Positions 46,427 to 54,813 of a stretch of 64,000 nt of DNA are shown here, in pieces (within the stretch, counting starts at the first letter, position 1; each line of letters opens with the position of its first letter). A program made the position numbers and the translations under genes. This DNA is from Bradyrhizobium daqingense. Its GTDB lineage: Bacteria > Pseudomonadota > Alphaproteobacteria > Rhizobiales > Xanthobacteraceae. The stretch is from assembly GCF_021044685.1 (NCBI RefSeq), contig NZ_CP088014.1, positions 3,892,001-3,956,000 on the forward strand, given 5' to 3'. A model generated the notes under the pieces. It searched no databases. It saw only the letters and a program-made list of their open reading frames with translations, and was not told the DNA's origin.

Positions 46427-47716
46427 TCAGACCGTCGAGTTGGCGACCACGACCTTGCGCCAGGGCTTGAGCACCGCGATCGCCAGAACCGAGGCCAGGA
46501 TGTTGGCGCCGGCTGCGATGATGAACACGGCGTCCCAGGTGCCCGACGATTGCTGCATGTAGTTGGCGATCGGCACCAGCAGCGCGGCGGTGCCCTTCGC
46601 GGTGTAGAGCAGGCCGGCATTGGTGGTCGCGAACTTGGCGCCGAACGTGTCGGTGCAGGTCGAGGGGAACAGCGAGTAGATCTCACCCCAGGCGAAGAAC
46701 ACGAAGCCCGAGAGCAGCACGAACCAGATCGGATCGTGGCCCCAGAGGTAGAGCATCCAGATGCCGAACCCTTCCATGCCGAAGGCGATGAACATCGTGT
46801 TCTCGCGGCCGATCATGTCGGAGATCCAGCCGAAGAACGGACGCGTCAGGCCGTTGAGCACGCGGTCGATCGTGGCCGCGAAGGTCACCGCCGTCATCGT
46901 CACCGCCATCAGCGTGACCGGCACGTTGTCGACCTTCCAGTCGGCCGCGATCGGCTTCAGATTGGCAGTCACCATCAAGCCGCCGGCGCCGACGATCACG
47001 AACATGAAGTACATCAGCCAGAAGATCGGCTGGCGCAGCACTTCGGTCGGCTGGTAGTTGCGGCGGGTCTGCAGCAGATGGGCGTTCGCAACCACGTTCG
47101 GCACCTGGCCGGCCTTCGGCGACAGCAGGAAGAAGGCGAGGATGCAGATGATGATGCCCTGTCCGAGACCGAAATAGAGGAAGGTGGTCTGGAAGCCGCT
47201 GTCCTTGATCATGGCCTGGATCGGCGCGACGGTGAGTGCGGAGCCTGCACCGAAGCCCGCAGCCGTGATGCCCGCGGCGAGACCGCGCTTGTCCGGAAAC
47301 CACTTCAGCGCGTTGCCGACGCAGGTGCCGTAGACGCCGCCGGCGCCGATGCCCGCGATGATCATGCCGAGATAGTAACCGTTGAGCGTGGTGGCCTGCG
47401 CGTTGATCGCCCAGCCGATGGCGCAGAGCACGCCGCCGACCAGCACGACGATGCGCGGGCCGTATTTGTCGACGAACCACCCCTCGACCGGCACGAGCCA
47501 GGTCTCGAACAGCACGAACAGCGTGAAGGCCCATTGGATCGAGGCGCGATCCCAGCCGAACGTCTTCTGGATATCAGGGACGAAGAACGTCCAGCCGTAT
47601 TGGTAGTTGGCGATCATCACCATCGCGCCTACGCCGATGGCCAGCTGCGCCCACCGATAAGCATCGCTCACACGTGCGGTACCAGGGACCGCAGCCGACT
47701 GCACCATGTCCGTCAT
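46427..47716 (-). CDS. OFA-family MFS transporter, second paralogue
   Basis: A 429-residue MFS permease closely similar to its downstream neighbour throughout ('ANYQYGWTFFVPDIQKTFGW', 'VDKYGPRIVVLVGG', 'GGVYGTCVGNALKWFPDKRG', 'GLTRPFFGWISDMIGRENTMF', 'YTAKGTAALLVPIANYM'). The eleventh-helix lysine is conserved here too. A recent tandem duplication is likely, with enough divergence for different kinetics or substrates (oxalate, formate, oxamate, glyoxylate are candidates). Operator C is 55 bases upstream. It has its own terminator. Confidence 0.88.
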   Translation of the reverse strand: MTDMVQSAAVPGTARVSDAYRWAQLAIGVGAMVMIANYQYGWTFFVPDIQKTFGWDRASIQWAFTLFVLFETWLVPVEGWFVDKYGPRIVVLVGGVLCAIGWAINAQATTLNGYYLGMIIAGIGAGGVYGTCVGNALKWFPDKRGLAAGITAAGFGAGSALTVAPIQAMIKDSGFQTTFLYFGLGQGIIICILAFFLLSPKAGQVPNVVANAHLLQTRRNYQPTEVLRQPIFWLMYFMFVIVGAGGLMVTANLKPIAADWKVDNVPVTLMAVTMTAVTFAATIDRVLNGLTRPFFGWISDMIGRENTMFIAFGMEGFGIWMLYLWGHDPIWFVLLSGFVFFAWGEIYSLFPSTCTDTFGAKFATTNAGLLYTAKGTAALLVPIANYMQQSSGTWDAVFIIAAGANILASVLAIAVLKPWRKVVVANSTV

Positions 47717-47770
47717 TCAAAACCCTCCCAAACGCGCCGATCATTTTTAAGCATGCGCTGGCGCGCATCC

Positions 47771-47787
47771 TGGTATGCATTATGCCA
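47771..47787. promoter_or_regulatory. Predicted GntR operator C (second OFA transporter)
   Basis: TGGTATGCATTATGCCA, a full match to TGGYAT-N5-ATGCCA, 55 bases upstream of the second transporter. Confidence 0.75.
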
Positions 47788-48053
47788 AGATTCAAGCGAG
47801 GGACTGGAGGGTGCGGCGAAATAGCGCGGGTCTTCCCCATGCGCCATCAGCGGGAAATTGTAAAGCCCCAATCGCCGCCGGTGTGTCGGCGGCGCGTGGA
47901 GCTTTTTCCACTCAAAATATTGATTTCAAAGATATTTTCATCCGAGGCGGCAAGGCCGCGCGGATCCCACTGAAGCGGCGAAGTCGGGGATTTTTAGCAC
48001 CGGCACTGTTCCCGCTGGCCGGCGCGCAAAGGCTTGGTTGAGCCTGCGATTCC

Positions 48054-48070
48054 TGGAATCCTATATTCCA
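48054..48070. promoter_or_regulatory. Related 17-bp palindrome
   Basis: TGGAATCCTATATTCCA: perfect 6-base arms with the same N5 spacing as the operators, but with TGGAAT/ATTCCA half-sites. It lies between the tctA terminator and the second OFA gene. The rest of the 47717-48131 gap shows no gene. Confidence 0.4.
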
Positions 48071-48092
48071 GAAGTCCGGCCTGCGGCAATTT

Positions 48093-48138
48093 GGCGTGAG
48101 CGACGGCGCGGATTGCGCCGCGCCTCGCGTCTCACGCC
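48093..48138 (-). terminator. Nested hairpin at the tctA end
   Basis: Outer arms GGCGTGAG / CTCACGCC and inner arms GGCGCGG / CCGCGCC form one long stem. The outer arm overlaps the tctA stop codon. It ends the tct operon, without a long T-run. Confidence 0.55.
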
Positions 48139-49631
48139 GCCGAGGTGCGCAGCCGGCTGTAGCCTTCCTGGATCACGGACCAGAACAGGGCGACGAGGCC
48201 GAGCGCCATGATCGTGCTGACGAGGCCGTTGGAGAAGAACACGCCGAGCGAGCCCTGCGATCCCAGCAGCGATTGGCGGAAGGCTTCCTCGGCCTTGTCG
48301 CCGAGCACGATGGCCAGCACCAGCGGCGCGAGCGGGTAGTTGCACTTCTTCAGGAGATAGCCGATCACGCCGAACACCAGCATCAGCATCACGTCGAAGG
48401 TGCTGTTGTGCACCGAATAGGCGCCAATCGCACAGAGCACCAGGATCAGCGGCGCGATGATGCCGAAGGGCACGCGGAGGATCGCGGCGAAGATCGGCAC
48501 ACAGGTGAGCACGACGATGAGGCCGACGATATTGCCGAGATACATCGAGGCGATCAGGCCCCAGACGAATTCCTTCTGCTCGACGAACAGCATCGGGCCG
48601 GGCTGCAAGCCCCAGATCAACAATCCGCCGAGCAGGACGGCGGCGGTCGGCGAGCCGGGCACGCCGAGCGAGAGCATCGGCAGCAGCGCCGAGGTGCCCG
48701 CAGCATGCGCGGCCGTCTCCGGCGCGATCACGCCCTCGATCTCGCCCTTGCCGAAATTGTTGCCGCGCCGCGCCAGGCGCTTGGCGATGCCGTAGCTCAT
48801 GAAGGAGGCCGGCGTCGCGCCGGCGGGCGTCACGCCCATCCAGCATCCGATCAGGCAGGAGCGCAGCGAGGTCATCCAATAGGCGGGCAGCTCCCGCCAG
48901 GTCTGCAGCACCACCCGAAGGTTGATGCTGGCCTTGCCGCCGCGGAACGCCAGCCCTTCCTCCATGGTCAGCAGGATCTCGCCGATGCCGAACAGGCCGA
49001 TCACCGCGATCAGGAAGTCGAATCCGTTGAGCAGCTCGGTGACGCCGAAGGTGAGCCGCAACTGCCCGGTGATCGAATCGAGGCCAACCGCGGCGAGCGC
49101 AAATCCAATCATCATCGCCGCGATGGTCTTGAACGGTGGCTCCTTGCTGAGGCCGACGAAGCTGCAGAAGGCGAGGAAGTACACGGCGAACTTCTCCGCC
49201 GGCCCAAATCGCAACGCGAAGCCTGCGACGAGCGGCGCGACCAGCGTGATCATGATGACGGCAAACAGCGCGCCGACGAAGGAGGAGGTGAAAGCGGCGG
49301 TCAGCGCTTCGCCGGGCTTGCCCTGCTGTGCCATCGGATAGCCGTCGAAGGTGGTCGCCACCGACCAGGGCTCGCCCGGTATGTTGAACAGGATCGAGGT
49401 GATGGCGCCGCCGAACAATGCGCCCCAATAGATGCAGGACAGCATGATGATCGCCGACGTCGGCGGCATGCTGAAGGTGAGGGGGAGGAGGATCGCGACG
49501 CCATTGGCGCCGCCTAACCCCGGCAGCACGCCGATGATGACCCCGAGCGTGATGCCGATGACCATCAGCATGATGTTGTAGGGCTGCAGGGCGACCGCGA
49601 AGCCGTGAAACAGATTGGCCAACTCTTCCAT
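48132..49631 (-). CDS. tctA: Tripartite tricarboxylate transporter, large subunit TctA
   Basis: A 499-residue membrane protein with about 12 helices and the TctA signatures 'VLPGLGGANGVAILLPLTFSMPPTSAIIMLSCIYWGALFGG' (in part) and 'ALLPMLSLGVPGSPTAAVLLGGLLIWGLQPGP', two inverted repeats of the same type. With TctB and the periplasmic TctC it imports a carboxylate by ion symport. Third gene of tctC-tctB-tctA, 60 bases after tctB. Its place among oxalate genes suggests a di- or tricarboxylate relevant to that metabolism. Confidence 0.93.
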   Translation of the reverse strand: MEELANLFHGFAVALQPYNIMLMVIGITLGVIIGVLPGLGGANGVAILLPLTFSMPPTSAIIMLSCIYWGALFGGAITSILFNIPGEPWSVATTFDGYPMAQQGKPGEALTAAFTSSFVGALFAVIMITLVAPLVAGFALRFGPAEKFAVYFLAFCSFVGLSKEPPFKTIAAMMIGFALAAVGLDSITGQLRLTFGVTELLNGFDFLIAVIGLFGIGEILLTMEEGLAFRGGKASINLRVVLQTWRELPAYWMTSLRSCLIGCWMGVTPAGATPASFMSYGIAKRLARRGNNFGKGEIEGVIAPETAAHAAGTSALLPMLSLGVPGSPTAAVLLGGLLIWGLQPGPMLFVEQKEFVWGLIASMYLGNIVGLIVVLTCVPIFAAILRVPFGIIAPLILVLCAIGAYSVHNSTFDVMLMLVFGVIGYLLKKCNYPLAPLVLAIVLGDKAEEAFRQSLLGSQGSLGVFFSNGLVSTIMALGLVALFWSVIQEGYSRLRTSAA

Positions 49632-49691
49632 ATCGATACGTCCTGCAACAGTAACGGAGATGACGGGTCGGTGTTTACAGACGAAGCTCTC

Positions 49692-50189
49692 TTACAGACC
49701 GAGCCAATCCTCGATCGGCCCCTTGGGCAGCGGGACCAGGAACCAGCGCTCGAAAACGAGATAGGTCACAACCGGCATGCCGACCGCGATTGCAATCGTC
49801 GTCAGCCAGCGGTAGCCGCCGAGCCAGCGCATGAACCAGGCGATGAACACCATGGAGGCGACGTAGAGCCCGATGAACGGCATCGAGCCGACATAGATCG
49901 CGGTGGGCACGACGACGCTCATGACCTGGCGCAGCTGTCCCCATTCGGCGAACAGCCGGCCGTCGTCGTCGCGTTGCGCGTTCCACAGGTTGATGGCGCT
50001 CGAGGCGACGATGGCGGCGCCGATATAGAAGGGGAAGAAGCCGGCACGCGGGCCTTCCGCGCCCCAGTTGATGCCGGCCTTCAGGCTGCCGAAGATCACG
50101 ACGAGCCCGAAGACGCCGATCAGCAGCGCCATGCCGATTTCGAGCGTCTTGTGCGCCGGGCCGGACGCGGAGCCGGATCGTTGAGTCAT
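49692..50189 (-). CDS. tctB: Tripartite tricarboxylate transporter, small subunit TctB
   Basis: A 165-residue membrane protein with four helices ('MALLIGVFGLVVIFGSL', 'GFFPFYIGAAIVASSAI', 'VPTAIYVGSMPFIGLYVASMVFIAWF', 'VVTYLVFERWFLVPLP'), the topology and the 'GPRAGFFPFYIG' motif of TctB. It starts at ATG 50189 with a GGAGGT site. It lies 88 bases after tctC. Confidence 0.9.
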   Translation of the reverse strand: MTQRSGSASGPAHKTLEIGMALLIGVFGLVVIFGSLKAGINWGAEGPRAGFFPFYIGAAIVASSAINLWNAQRDDDGRLFAEWGQLRQVMSVVVPTAIYVGSMPFIGLYVASMVFIAWFMRWLGGYRWLTTIAIAVGMPVVTYLVFERWFLVPLPKGPIEDWLGL

Positions 50190-50277
50190 AGGACCTCCAG
50201 GCAGAATTGCAGTCTTTCAACGGTCGCGGCAGACGGGAGGACGACCAGCGTCCTCGAGCCGTCGCCGATGTCGCCGG

Positions 50278-51285
50278 TCAATTCCCCGAGGCGAGGAAGC
50301 CGGCTTCTTTCATCAAGTCTTGGTGGCGCTTCTCCTCGGTCTCGATCCACTTGGCGTAGTCGGCCCCGGTCAGGAAGGTCGTATTGAAGGCGCCGCTCTT
50401 CATGAAGTCCTGCCATTCCGGCGTGGCGCGGACTTTCTTGAACAGCTCGACATAATATTCGATCTGATCCTTGGTGGCCCTGGGCGACATGAAGATGCCG
50501 CGCAGCATGAGATACTCCATCGCGAGACCCTGCGACTTGCAGGTCGGAATATCCTTCCAGGCCTTGCCATCTGCGATCGGCTCGTCATAGGCCATCGGCT
50601 GGGCGTCGAACACGCAGAGCGGACGGAGCTTGCCGCCCCGCCATTGCGCCACCGCCTCGATCGGATTGTTGACGGTGGAATCGACGTGATTGCCGACGAG
50701 CTGGACGGCGACTTCGCCGCCGCCCTTGTAGGGGATGTAGGTGAATTTCGCCTCGATCGCCTTCTCGAGGCCGACCGTGATGATCTGGTCTTCCTGCTTG
50801 GAGCCGGTGCCGCCCATCTTGAACGTGCCGGCCGGCGCCTTCTTCGCGGCGTCGACGTAGTCCTTGACGGTGGCGTACGGCTTTTCGGCGTTCACCCAGA
50901 GCACGAACTCGTCGAGCGCCAGCATCGCAACCGGCGTCAGATCCTTCCAGTTGAACGGAATTCCCGTCGCCAGCGGCGTCGTGAACAGGTTGGAGAGCGT
51001 TATGATGATCTTGTGCGGATTGCCCGACGAGGTCTTCACGTCGAGGAAGCCTTCGCCGCCCGCGCCGCCGGCCTTGTTGATGACGACCAGTGGCTGCTTC
51101 ATCAGATTGTGCTTGGTGACGATGCCCTGGATGGTGCGCGCCATCTGATCGGCGCCGCCGCCGGTGCCCGCGGGCACGATGAACTCGACCGGACGGACCG
51201 GCTCCCAGGCCGCACGGCTTGCGGTGCTGCTGGCGCACGACATCGCGATTGCCGCCAAAGCGACATTCAGAACGAATGGCTTCAT
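50278..51285 (-). CDS. tctC: Tripartite tricarboxylate transporter binding protein TctC
   Basis: A 335-residue periplasmic solute-binding protein of the Bug/TctC family. The signal peptide (1-25, ending ASRAA) is followed by 'RPVEFIVPAGTGGGADQMARTIQ', 'NKAGGAGGEGFLDVK' and 'YIPYKGGGEVAVQLVGNHVDST', all typical of the ligand pocket loops. Members bind di- and tricarboxylates; the ligand here is unknown. First gene of the tct operon. ATG has GGGAGAG. Operator D lies 277 bases upstream, leaving a long leader. Confidence 0.92.
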   Translation of the reverse strand: MKPFVLNVALAAIAMSCASSTASRAAWEPVRPVEFIVPAGTGGGADQMARTIQGIVTKHNLMKQPLVVINKAGGAGGEGFLDVKTSSGNPHKIIITLSNLFTTPLATGIPFNWKDLTPVAMLALDEFVLWVNAEKPYATVKDYVDAAKKAPAGTFKMGGTGSKQEDQIITVGLEKAIEAKFTYIPYKGGGEVAVQLVGNHVDSTVNNPIEAVAQWRGGKLRPLCVFDAQPMAYDEPIADGKAWKDIPTCKSQGLAMEYLMLRGIFMSPRATKDQIEYYVELFKKVRATPEWQDFMKSGAFNTTFLTGADYAKWIETEEKRHQDLMKEAGFLASGN

Positions 51286-51561
51286 CTGTTTCTCTCCCTG
51301 TCGAACTCTCGACGCAGCCGCTCTTTGTCGGCTTGCGCTAGCCCATCTCGAGTCACATGCCCCGGAGTTACCCTTGCGGTCTAGTCCTTGTGGCAGGCCC
51401 GATCAAAACTCTATGAGCAGGGATAACGCGCGGCATCCGCTTCTTTCGGCTAAGGGCTTCGCCAAGGTGGCATGGCAACGTGCCTGGTGGCCCTTCCGTC
51501 CTGCGTCACGTTTCCCGTCCTTTACAATTTTGAATCACGCAATCGCGCTTGTTTGAATGGA

Positions 51562-51578
51562 TGGTATGCGAAATGCCA
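51562..51578. promoter_or_regulatory. Predicted GntR operator D (tct operon)
   Basis: TGGTATGCGAAATGCCA, a full match, between the terminator of the 45-residue gene and tctC. The 276-base leader from here to tctC contains two short possible frames (19 and 22 codons) but no gene I would support. Confidence 0.72.
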
Positions 51579-51667
51579 GTAGACAAACAATCGGAATCGT
51601 CGGTTGTCCTTGGCGGACTAATCGTCGCAGTTGCGCTTGCGCGCGAGGGGAGGGCGCTGCCAAACAA

Positions 51668-51692
51668 AACGGCCCCGACAAGCGGGGCCGTT
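51668..51692 (-). terminator. Terminator of the 45-residue gene
   Basis: Perfect 9-base arms AACGGCCCC / GGGGCCGTT with a 7-base loop, followed on the minus strand by TT-G-TTT. It separates the small gene from the tct promoter region. Confidence 0.75.
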
Positions 51693-51754
51693 GGTCCAAC
51701 AACGTGTTTTTGGCTTTTGCCATCGCCCGTCCGGGGCGGGCAGCGAAGACCTTC

Positions 51755-51892
51755 TTACAGGCCGACGCGCGGCAAGTCCCCGTTACGATTGGAGATTTCT
51801 GCGCTAGCCATCAGCAGGCCGTCGATCGCGGCCATCAGGCGGGCGAACAGCGAGGAAGAGGGCGCGAGAGCGACAGAAGCGGTCTTGGACAT
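51755..51892 (-). CDS. 45-residue protein in the oxalate regulon
   Basis: ATG 51892 opens MSKTASVALAPSSSLFARLM, continuing AAIDGLLMASAEISNRNGDLP and ending RVGL with TAA. The ribosome site AAAGGG lies seven bases upstream. The middle is an amphipathic helix and the tail 'RNGDLPRVGL' looks like a short recognition motif. It has its own operator-like site 57 bases upstream and its own terminator, so it is a complete transcription unit despite its size. No known family is recognised; a small regulator or adaptor is possible. Confidence 0.7.
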   Translation of the reverse strand: MSKTASVALAPSSSLFARLMAAIDGLLMASAEISNRNGDLPRVGL

Positions 51893-51948
51893 CGGAAATC
51901 CCTTTCTTGAGAACAGTCAGCCTTGCTGTCTCATTTCGGAGGCAATCT

Positions 51949-51965
51949 ATGTATACCAGATGCCA
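51949..51965. promoter_or_regulatory. Predicted GntR operator E (45-residue gene)
   Basis: ATGTATACCAGATGCCA: the right half is perfect (ATGCCA, N5 spacing); the left half matches at four of six positions. It lies 57 bases upstream of the small gene. Confidence 0.55.
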
Positions 51966-52236
51966 CTGTCTATCCGCGAGTTTGCATAGCAGCATGCAGT
52001 CTCTCGCATTGCAGCATAATGCCCCGTTAACGGGCCCGTCTCGGGCATAAAGTTGCCGGCGCCCTCTAGAGAAAGCGGCCCTTTCGCCGCTGGTGGCGTG
52101 AAACGCGGGCGAATCGTCCCGGCCACGCGAGCGGGTATCGGTCAGGTCCGCCGCACTGCAACAGTCGGGCCCTTGGCAGGCCCATCCAAAGCGGCTAGTG
52201 GTCCGCCCCCAATCCAATCAACCGTCAGAGTGGTTC
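51966..52236. other. Non-coding gap before the Hsp70-like gene
   Basis: No gene, repeat or terminator that I can support. It presumably contains the divergent promoter of the Hsp70-like gene. Confidence 0.4.
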
Positions 52237-53568
52237 ATGTCGAGCGCCTCGCCCGCCGTCTCGATCGGCATCGATTTTGGGACCAGCAACACGGTCGTCG
52301 CGCTCGCGGCGGACGATCGCCGCGTCGAGGCCGTCCGATTCGACCATGGCGGGCAGCGCCACAGCGTCTACGTCTCGGCGCTGTGCTTCTGGGAGGACCG
52401 GCCGGGCGCCGGCGCTCAGGCCGAGGGGGGTCCGTGGGCGATCGAGCAGTTTCTCGAAGGCCGGCACGTTTATCGCTTCCTCCAGTCGTTCAAGACCTTC
52501 GCGGCGAGCAGCAGCTTCAACACCACGCAAGTGTTCCGGCAGCGCTACAAGTTCGAGGACATTCTGGCCGCGTTCCTGCGGACGCTGGCGCGTCATGGCG
52601 GCGACAGGTTCGGCTTCGAGACCTCCAACATCACCGTCGGCCGTCCCGTGCGCTTCGCCGGCGGCAATCCCGACGAGGCGCTGGCCATGCAGCGCTACCG
52701 CGCCGCGTTCGAGCGTCTGGGTGCTGGCCACGCCCGCTATGTCTACGAGCCCGTCGGCGCCGCGTTCTCCTTTGCCCGCAGGCTGGAGCGCGATGCCACC
52801 GTGCTGGTGGCCGATTTCGGCGGCGGCACCAGCGATTTCTCCGTGATGCGCTTCTCGCGCGCCGGCGGCGTCTTGCGCGCCGACCCGCTCGGCCACGCCG
52901 GCATCGGCATTGCCGGCGACACGTTCGACTACCGCATCGTCGATCACATCGTCTCGCCGCGCCTCGGCAAGGGCTCCAGCTTCCGCTCCTTCGACAAGGT
53001 GCTGCCGGTCCCCAGCGGCCATTACACCAACCTCGCGCGCTGGCATCAGCTCGCGATGATGAAGAGCAACGGCGATCTGCGCGAGCTCCGTGAGCTGGCG
53101 CGTACCGCGCTGAAGCCGCAGCTGCTGGAGGATTTCATCACCATCGTCGACCTCGATCTCGGATTTTCGCTCTACCGCGCGGTGTCCGACGCCAAGGTCG
53201 CGTTGTCGGCGCAGGACCAGGTGGATTTCCGCTTCAAAGGCGGCGGCGTCGACATCGGTGCGGCCATCACACGGAAGAATTTCGACTCCTGGATCGCCGA
53301 TGACATCGCCCGGCTGGGCGCCACCGTCGACAAGGTGCTTGGCCAAGCCGGCATCACCGCGCGCGAGGTCGAGAAGGTATTTTTGACCGGTGGCACGTCA
53401 TTCGTGCCGGCCGTCCGAAAGCTGTTCGCAGAGCGCTTCGGCAACGAGCGGCTGATGTCGGGCGACCAGTTCGAGTCGATCGCCTATGGTCTCGCGCTGA
53501 TCGGCCACAGCTCGGATCCGGACCGCTGGACGGCGGATGGCGGGCTCGCGCCGAAGTCGGGCGGGTGA
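52237..53568 (+). CDS. Hsp70-family protein, YegD-like (ATPase domain only)
   Basis: A 443-residue protein consisting of the Hsp70/actin-type nucleotide-binding domain without the C-terminal peptide-binding domain. Phosphate-1 motif SIGIDFGTSNTVVAL near residue 8, phosphate-2 VLVADFGGGTSDFSVM near residue 190, adenosine motif VFLTGGTSFVPAVRKLF near residue 385. This matches the YegD group rather than DnaK. With no substrate domain or DnaJ neighbour its partner is unknown. ATG 52237 is chosen over an upstream start because the family N-terminus begins just before the phosphate-1 loop. Confidence 0.88.
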   Translation: MSSASPAVSIGIDFGTSNTVVALAADDRRVEAVRFDHGGQRHSVYVSALCFWEDRPGAGAQAEGGPWAIEQFLEGRHVYRFLQSFKTFAASSSFNTTQVFRQRYKFEDILAAFLRTLARHGGDRFGFETSNITVGRPVRFAGGNPDEALAMQRYRAAFERLGAGHARYVYEPVGAAFSFARRLERDATVLVADFGGGTSDFSVMRFSRAGGVLRADPLGHAGIGIAGDTFDYRIVDHIVSPRLGKGSSFRSFDKVLPVPSGHYTNLARWHQLAMMKSNGDLRELRELARTALKPQLLEDFITIVDLDLGFSLYRAVSDAKVALSAQDQVDFRFKGGGVDIGAAITRKNFDSWIADDIARLGATVDKVLGQAGITAREVEKVFLTGGTSFVPAVRKLFAERFGNERLMSGDQFESIAYGLALIGHSSDPDRWTADGGLAPKSGG

Positions 53569-53586
53569 CGGTCGTTCCTCATTCTC

Positions 53587-53673
53587 CGTCATTGCAAGCG
53601 CAGCGAAGCAATCCAGAATCTTTCCACGGCGGCAGTCTGGATTGCTTCGTCGCAAGGGCTCCTCGCAATGACG
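53587..53673. repeat. Intergenic palindrome, family 1 (copy 2)
   Basis: CGTCATTGCAAGCGCAGCGA... with a degenerate right arm; diverged copy of the element at 13396-13475. Confidence 0.8.
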
Positions 53674-53710
53674 ACGTGGGGGAGATCTGTCTATCAAATC
53701 GACCAGTGCC

Positions 53711-53801
53711 GTAGGGTGGGCAAAGGCGCGAAGCGCCGTGCCCACCATCTTTCCAAGCTTGACCGAGCATTGGTGGGCACGCTGCGCTTTGCCCACCCTA
53801 C
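53711..53801. repeat. Intergenic palindrome, family 5
   Basis: GTAGGGTGGGCAAAG...CGTGCCCACCA on the left pairs with TGGTGGGCACG...CTTTGCCCACCCTAC on the right. It lies directly behind the family-1 copy and 17 bases from the SRPBCC stop. Confidence 0.85.
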
Positions 53802-53817
53802 TGTACTGACCTCGCCG

Positions 53818-54261
53818 CTACTGATTGATCTCCGGCTCGACCAGCTTCGCCAGATTCCGCAGCGATTCCTGCCAGCCGAGATAGCAAGCCTCCGGCGGGA
53901 TGACGTCGGGAATGCCGGCCTGCGTGATGTCGATCTCGGTGCCGACTGAGACTTTCTTCAGGATCACCGTCACCTCGATCAGACCCGGCAAATTCGGATC
54001 GTCGAACTTGTCAGTGTAGCGCAGGCGTTCATTTGGTACGAGCTCGAGATATTCGCCGCCGAACGAGTGGCTGTGGCCCGTGGTGAAATTCCGGAACGAC
54101 ATCTTGAACGTGCCCCCGACCTTGGGCTCGAAATGATGCACGGTGCAGGTGAAACCGTTCGGCGGCAGCCATTTCGCCATCGCATCGGCCTCCAGGAAGG
54201 CGCGATAGACCTTCTCCGGGCTGGTGGCGAGAACGCGGTGCAGGCGGACAGTGCTGGGCAT
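53818..54261 (-). CDS. SRPBCC/AHSA1-family protein
   Basis: A 147-residue START-like (SRPBCC) protein of the AHSA1 type: 'VLATSPEKVYRAFLEADAMAKWLPP' at the front, 'VGGTFKMSFRNFTTG' in the middle and 'GWQESLRNLAKLVE' at the C-terminal helix. Such stand-alone domains bind hydrophobic ligands in a helix-grip pocket; many are of unknown role and some are linked to toxin-antitoxin or ArsR loci, which is not the case here. ATG has GAGGATAAC upstream. Confidence 0.9.
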   Translation of the reverse strand: MPSTVRLHRVLATSPEKVYRAFLEADAMAKWLPPNGFTCTVHHFEPKVGGTFKMSFRNFTTGHSHSFGGEYLELVPNERLRYTDKFDDPNLPGLIEVTVILKKVSVGTEIDITQAGIPDVIPPEACYLGWQESLRNLAKLVEPEINQ

Positions 54262-54514
54262 GGTTGTTATCCTCAGTGTTTGATGGGCCCGGGCTGGCCT
54301 CTATGGCCTATTCATGTCACGAGGACGACCGGGGAGCCGCCGATCCGACACGGCCTTGCAGATTTTTTGTCGCAGGGCCGACGTCGCGAGCCCGCCCGCC
54401 ACTTGCGCCTGACGCGTCTTGTCCGCCCTTGCTGTTCGAGGATCTGGTGCTCGTCCCCCTGCGAAGGCGCCGCAGGGCACAGAAGCTCTGTCCAGATTCA
54501 ACCGCGGCACGTGA

Positions 54515-54539
54515 GGAACACGGAGCGTGGTGGCTTGTT
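54515..54539 (+). promoter_or_regulatory. Possible EcfG promoter
   Basis: GGAAC at 54515-54519, a 16-base spacer and TGTT (consensus CGTT). It lies 28 bases before the start of the small secreted protein gene. One mismatch, so less certain than the site at 15737. Confidence 0.4.
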
Positions 54540-54567
54540 GTTCGCCATCACAACAGGAGACAATCAG

Positions 54568-54813
54568 ATGATCAGGAAGCTCATGCTGAGTGCGGTGATC
54601 GCGTCGCTGATGGGATCCTCCGGAATGGCGCAGCCCAGCCAGGGTCAGCAAGGCGCGCAAGCCGGAGTGGGTGGAACGAGCGACACCACGAAAAACAGGG
54701 GCAAGGCCAAAGACGGCATGACGACCGGCACTTCGTCCGCCGGCACCACGGACGGCTCAGGCAGCAGCGCCCCAGGTGGACAATCTTCCAAGAAGAGCTC
54801 GACGCCCAAGTGA
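54568..54813 (+). CDS. Small secreted Gly/Ser/Thr-rich protein
   Basis: An 81-residue protein: signal peptide MIRKLMLSAVIASLMGSSGM-A (cleavage near residue 21), then a disordered stretch rich in Gly, Ser, Thr, Gln and Lys, ending in SSKKSSTPK. GGAGA precedes the ATG at the right spacing. The composition is that of bradyrhizobial stress-associated exported peptides, and a possible EcfG promoter lies upstream. A 16-base tandem repeat starts within its last codon. Function unknown. Confidence 0.7.
   Translation: MIRKLMLSAVIASLMGSSGMAQPSQGQQGAQAGVGGTSDTTKNRGKAKDGMTTGTSSAGTTDGSGSSAPGGQSSKKSSTPK

Noticed and set aside
51286..51561. Two mini-frames (19 and 22 codons) in the tct leader
   Set aside because: One has a plausible ribosome site, but they are too short and unremarkable to annotate; mentioned only as a possibility for leader control.
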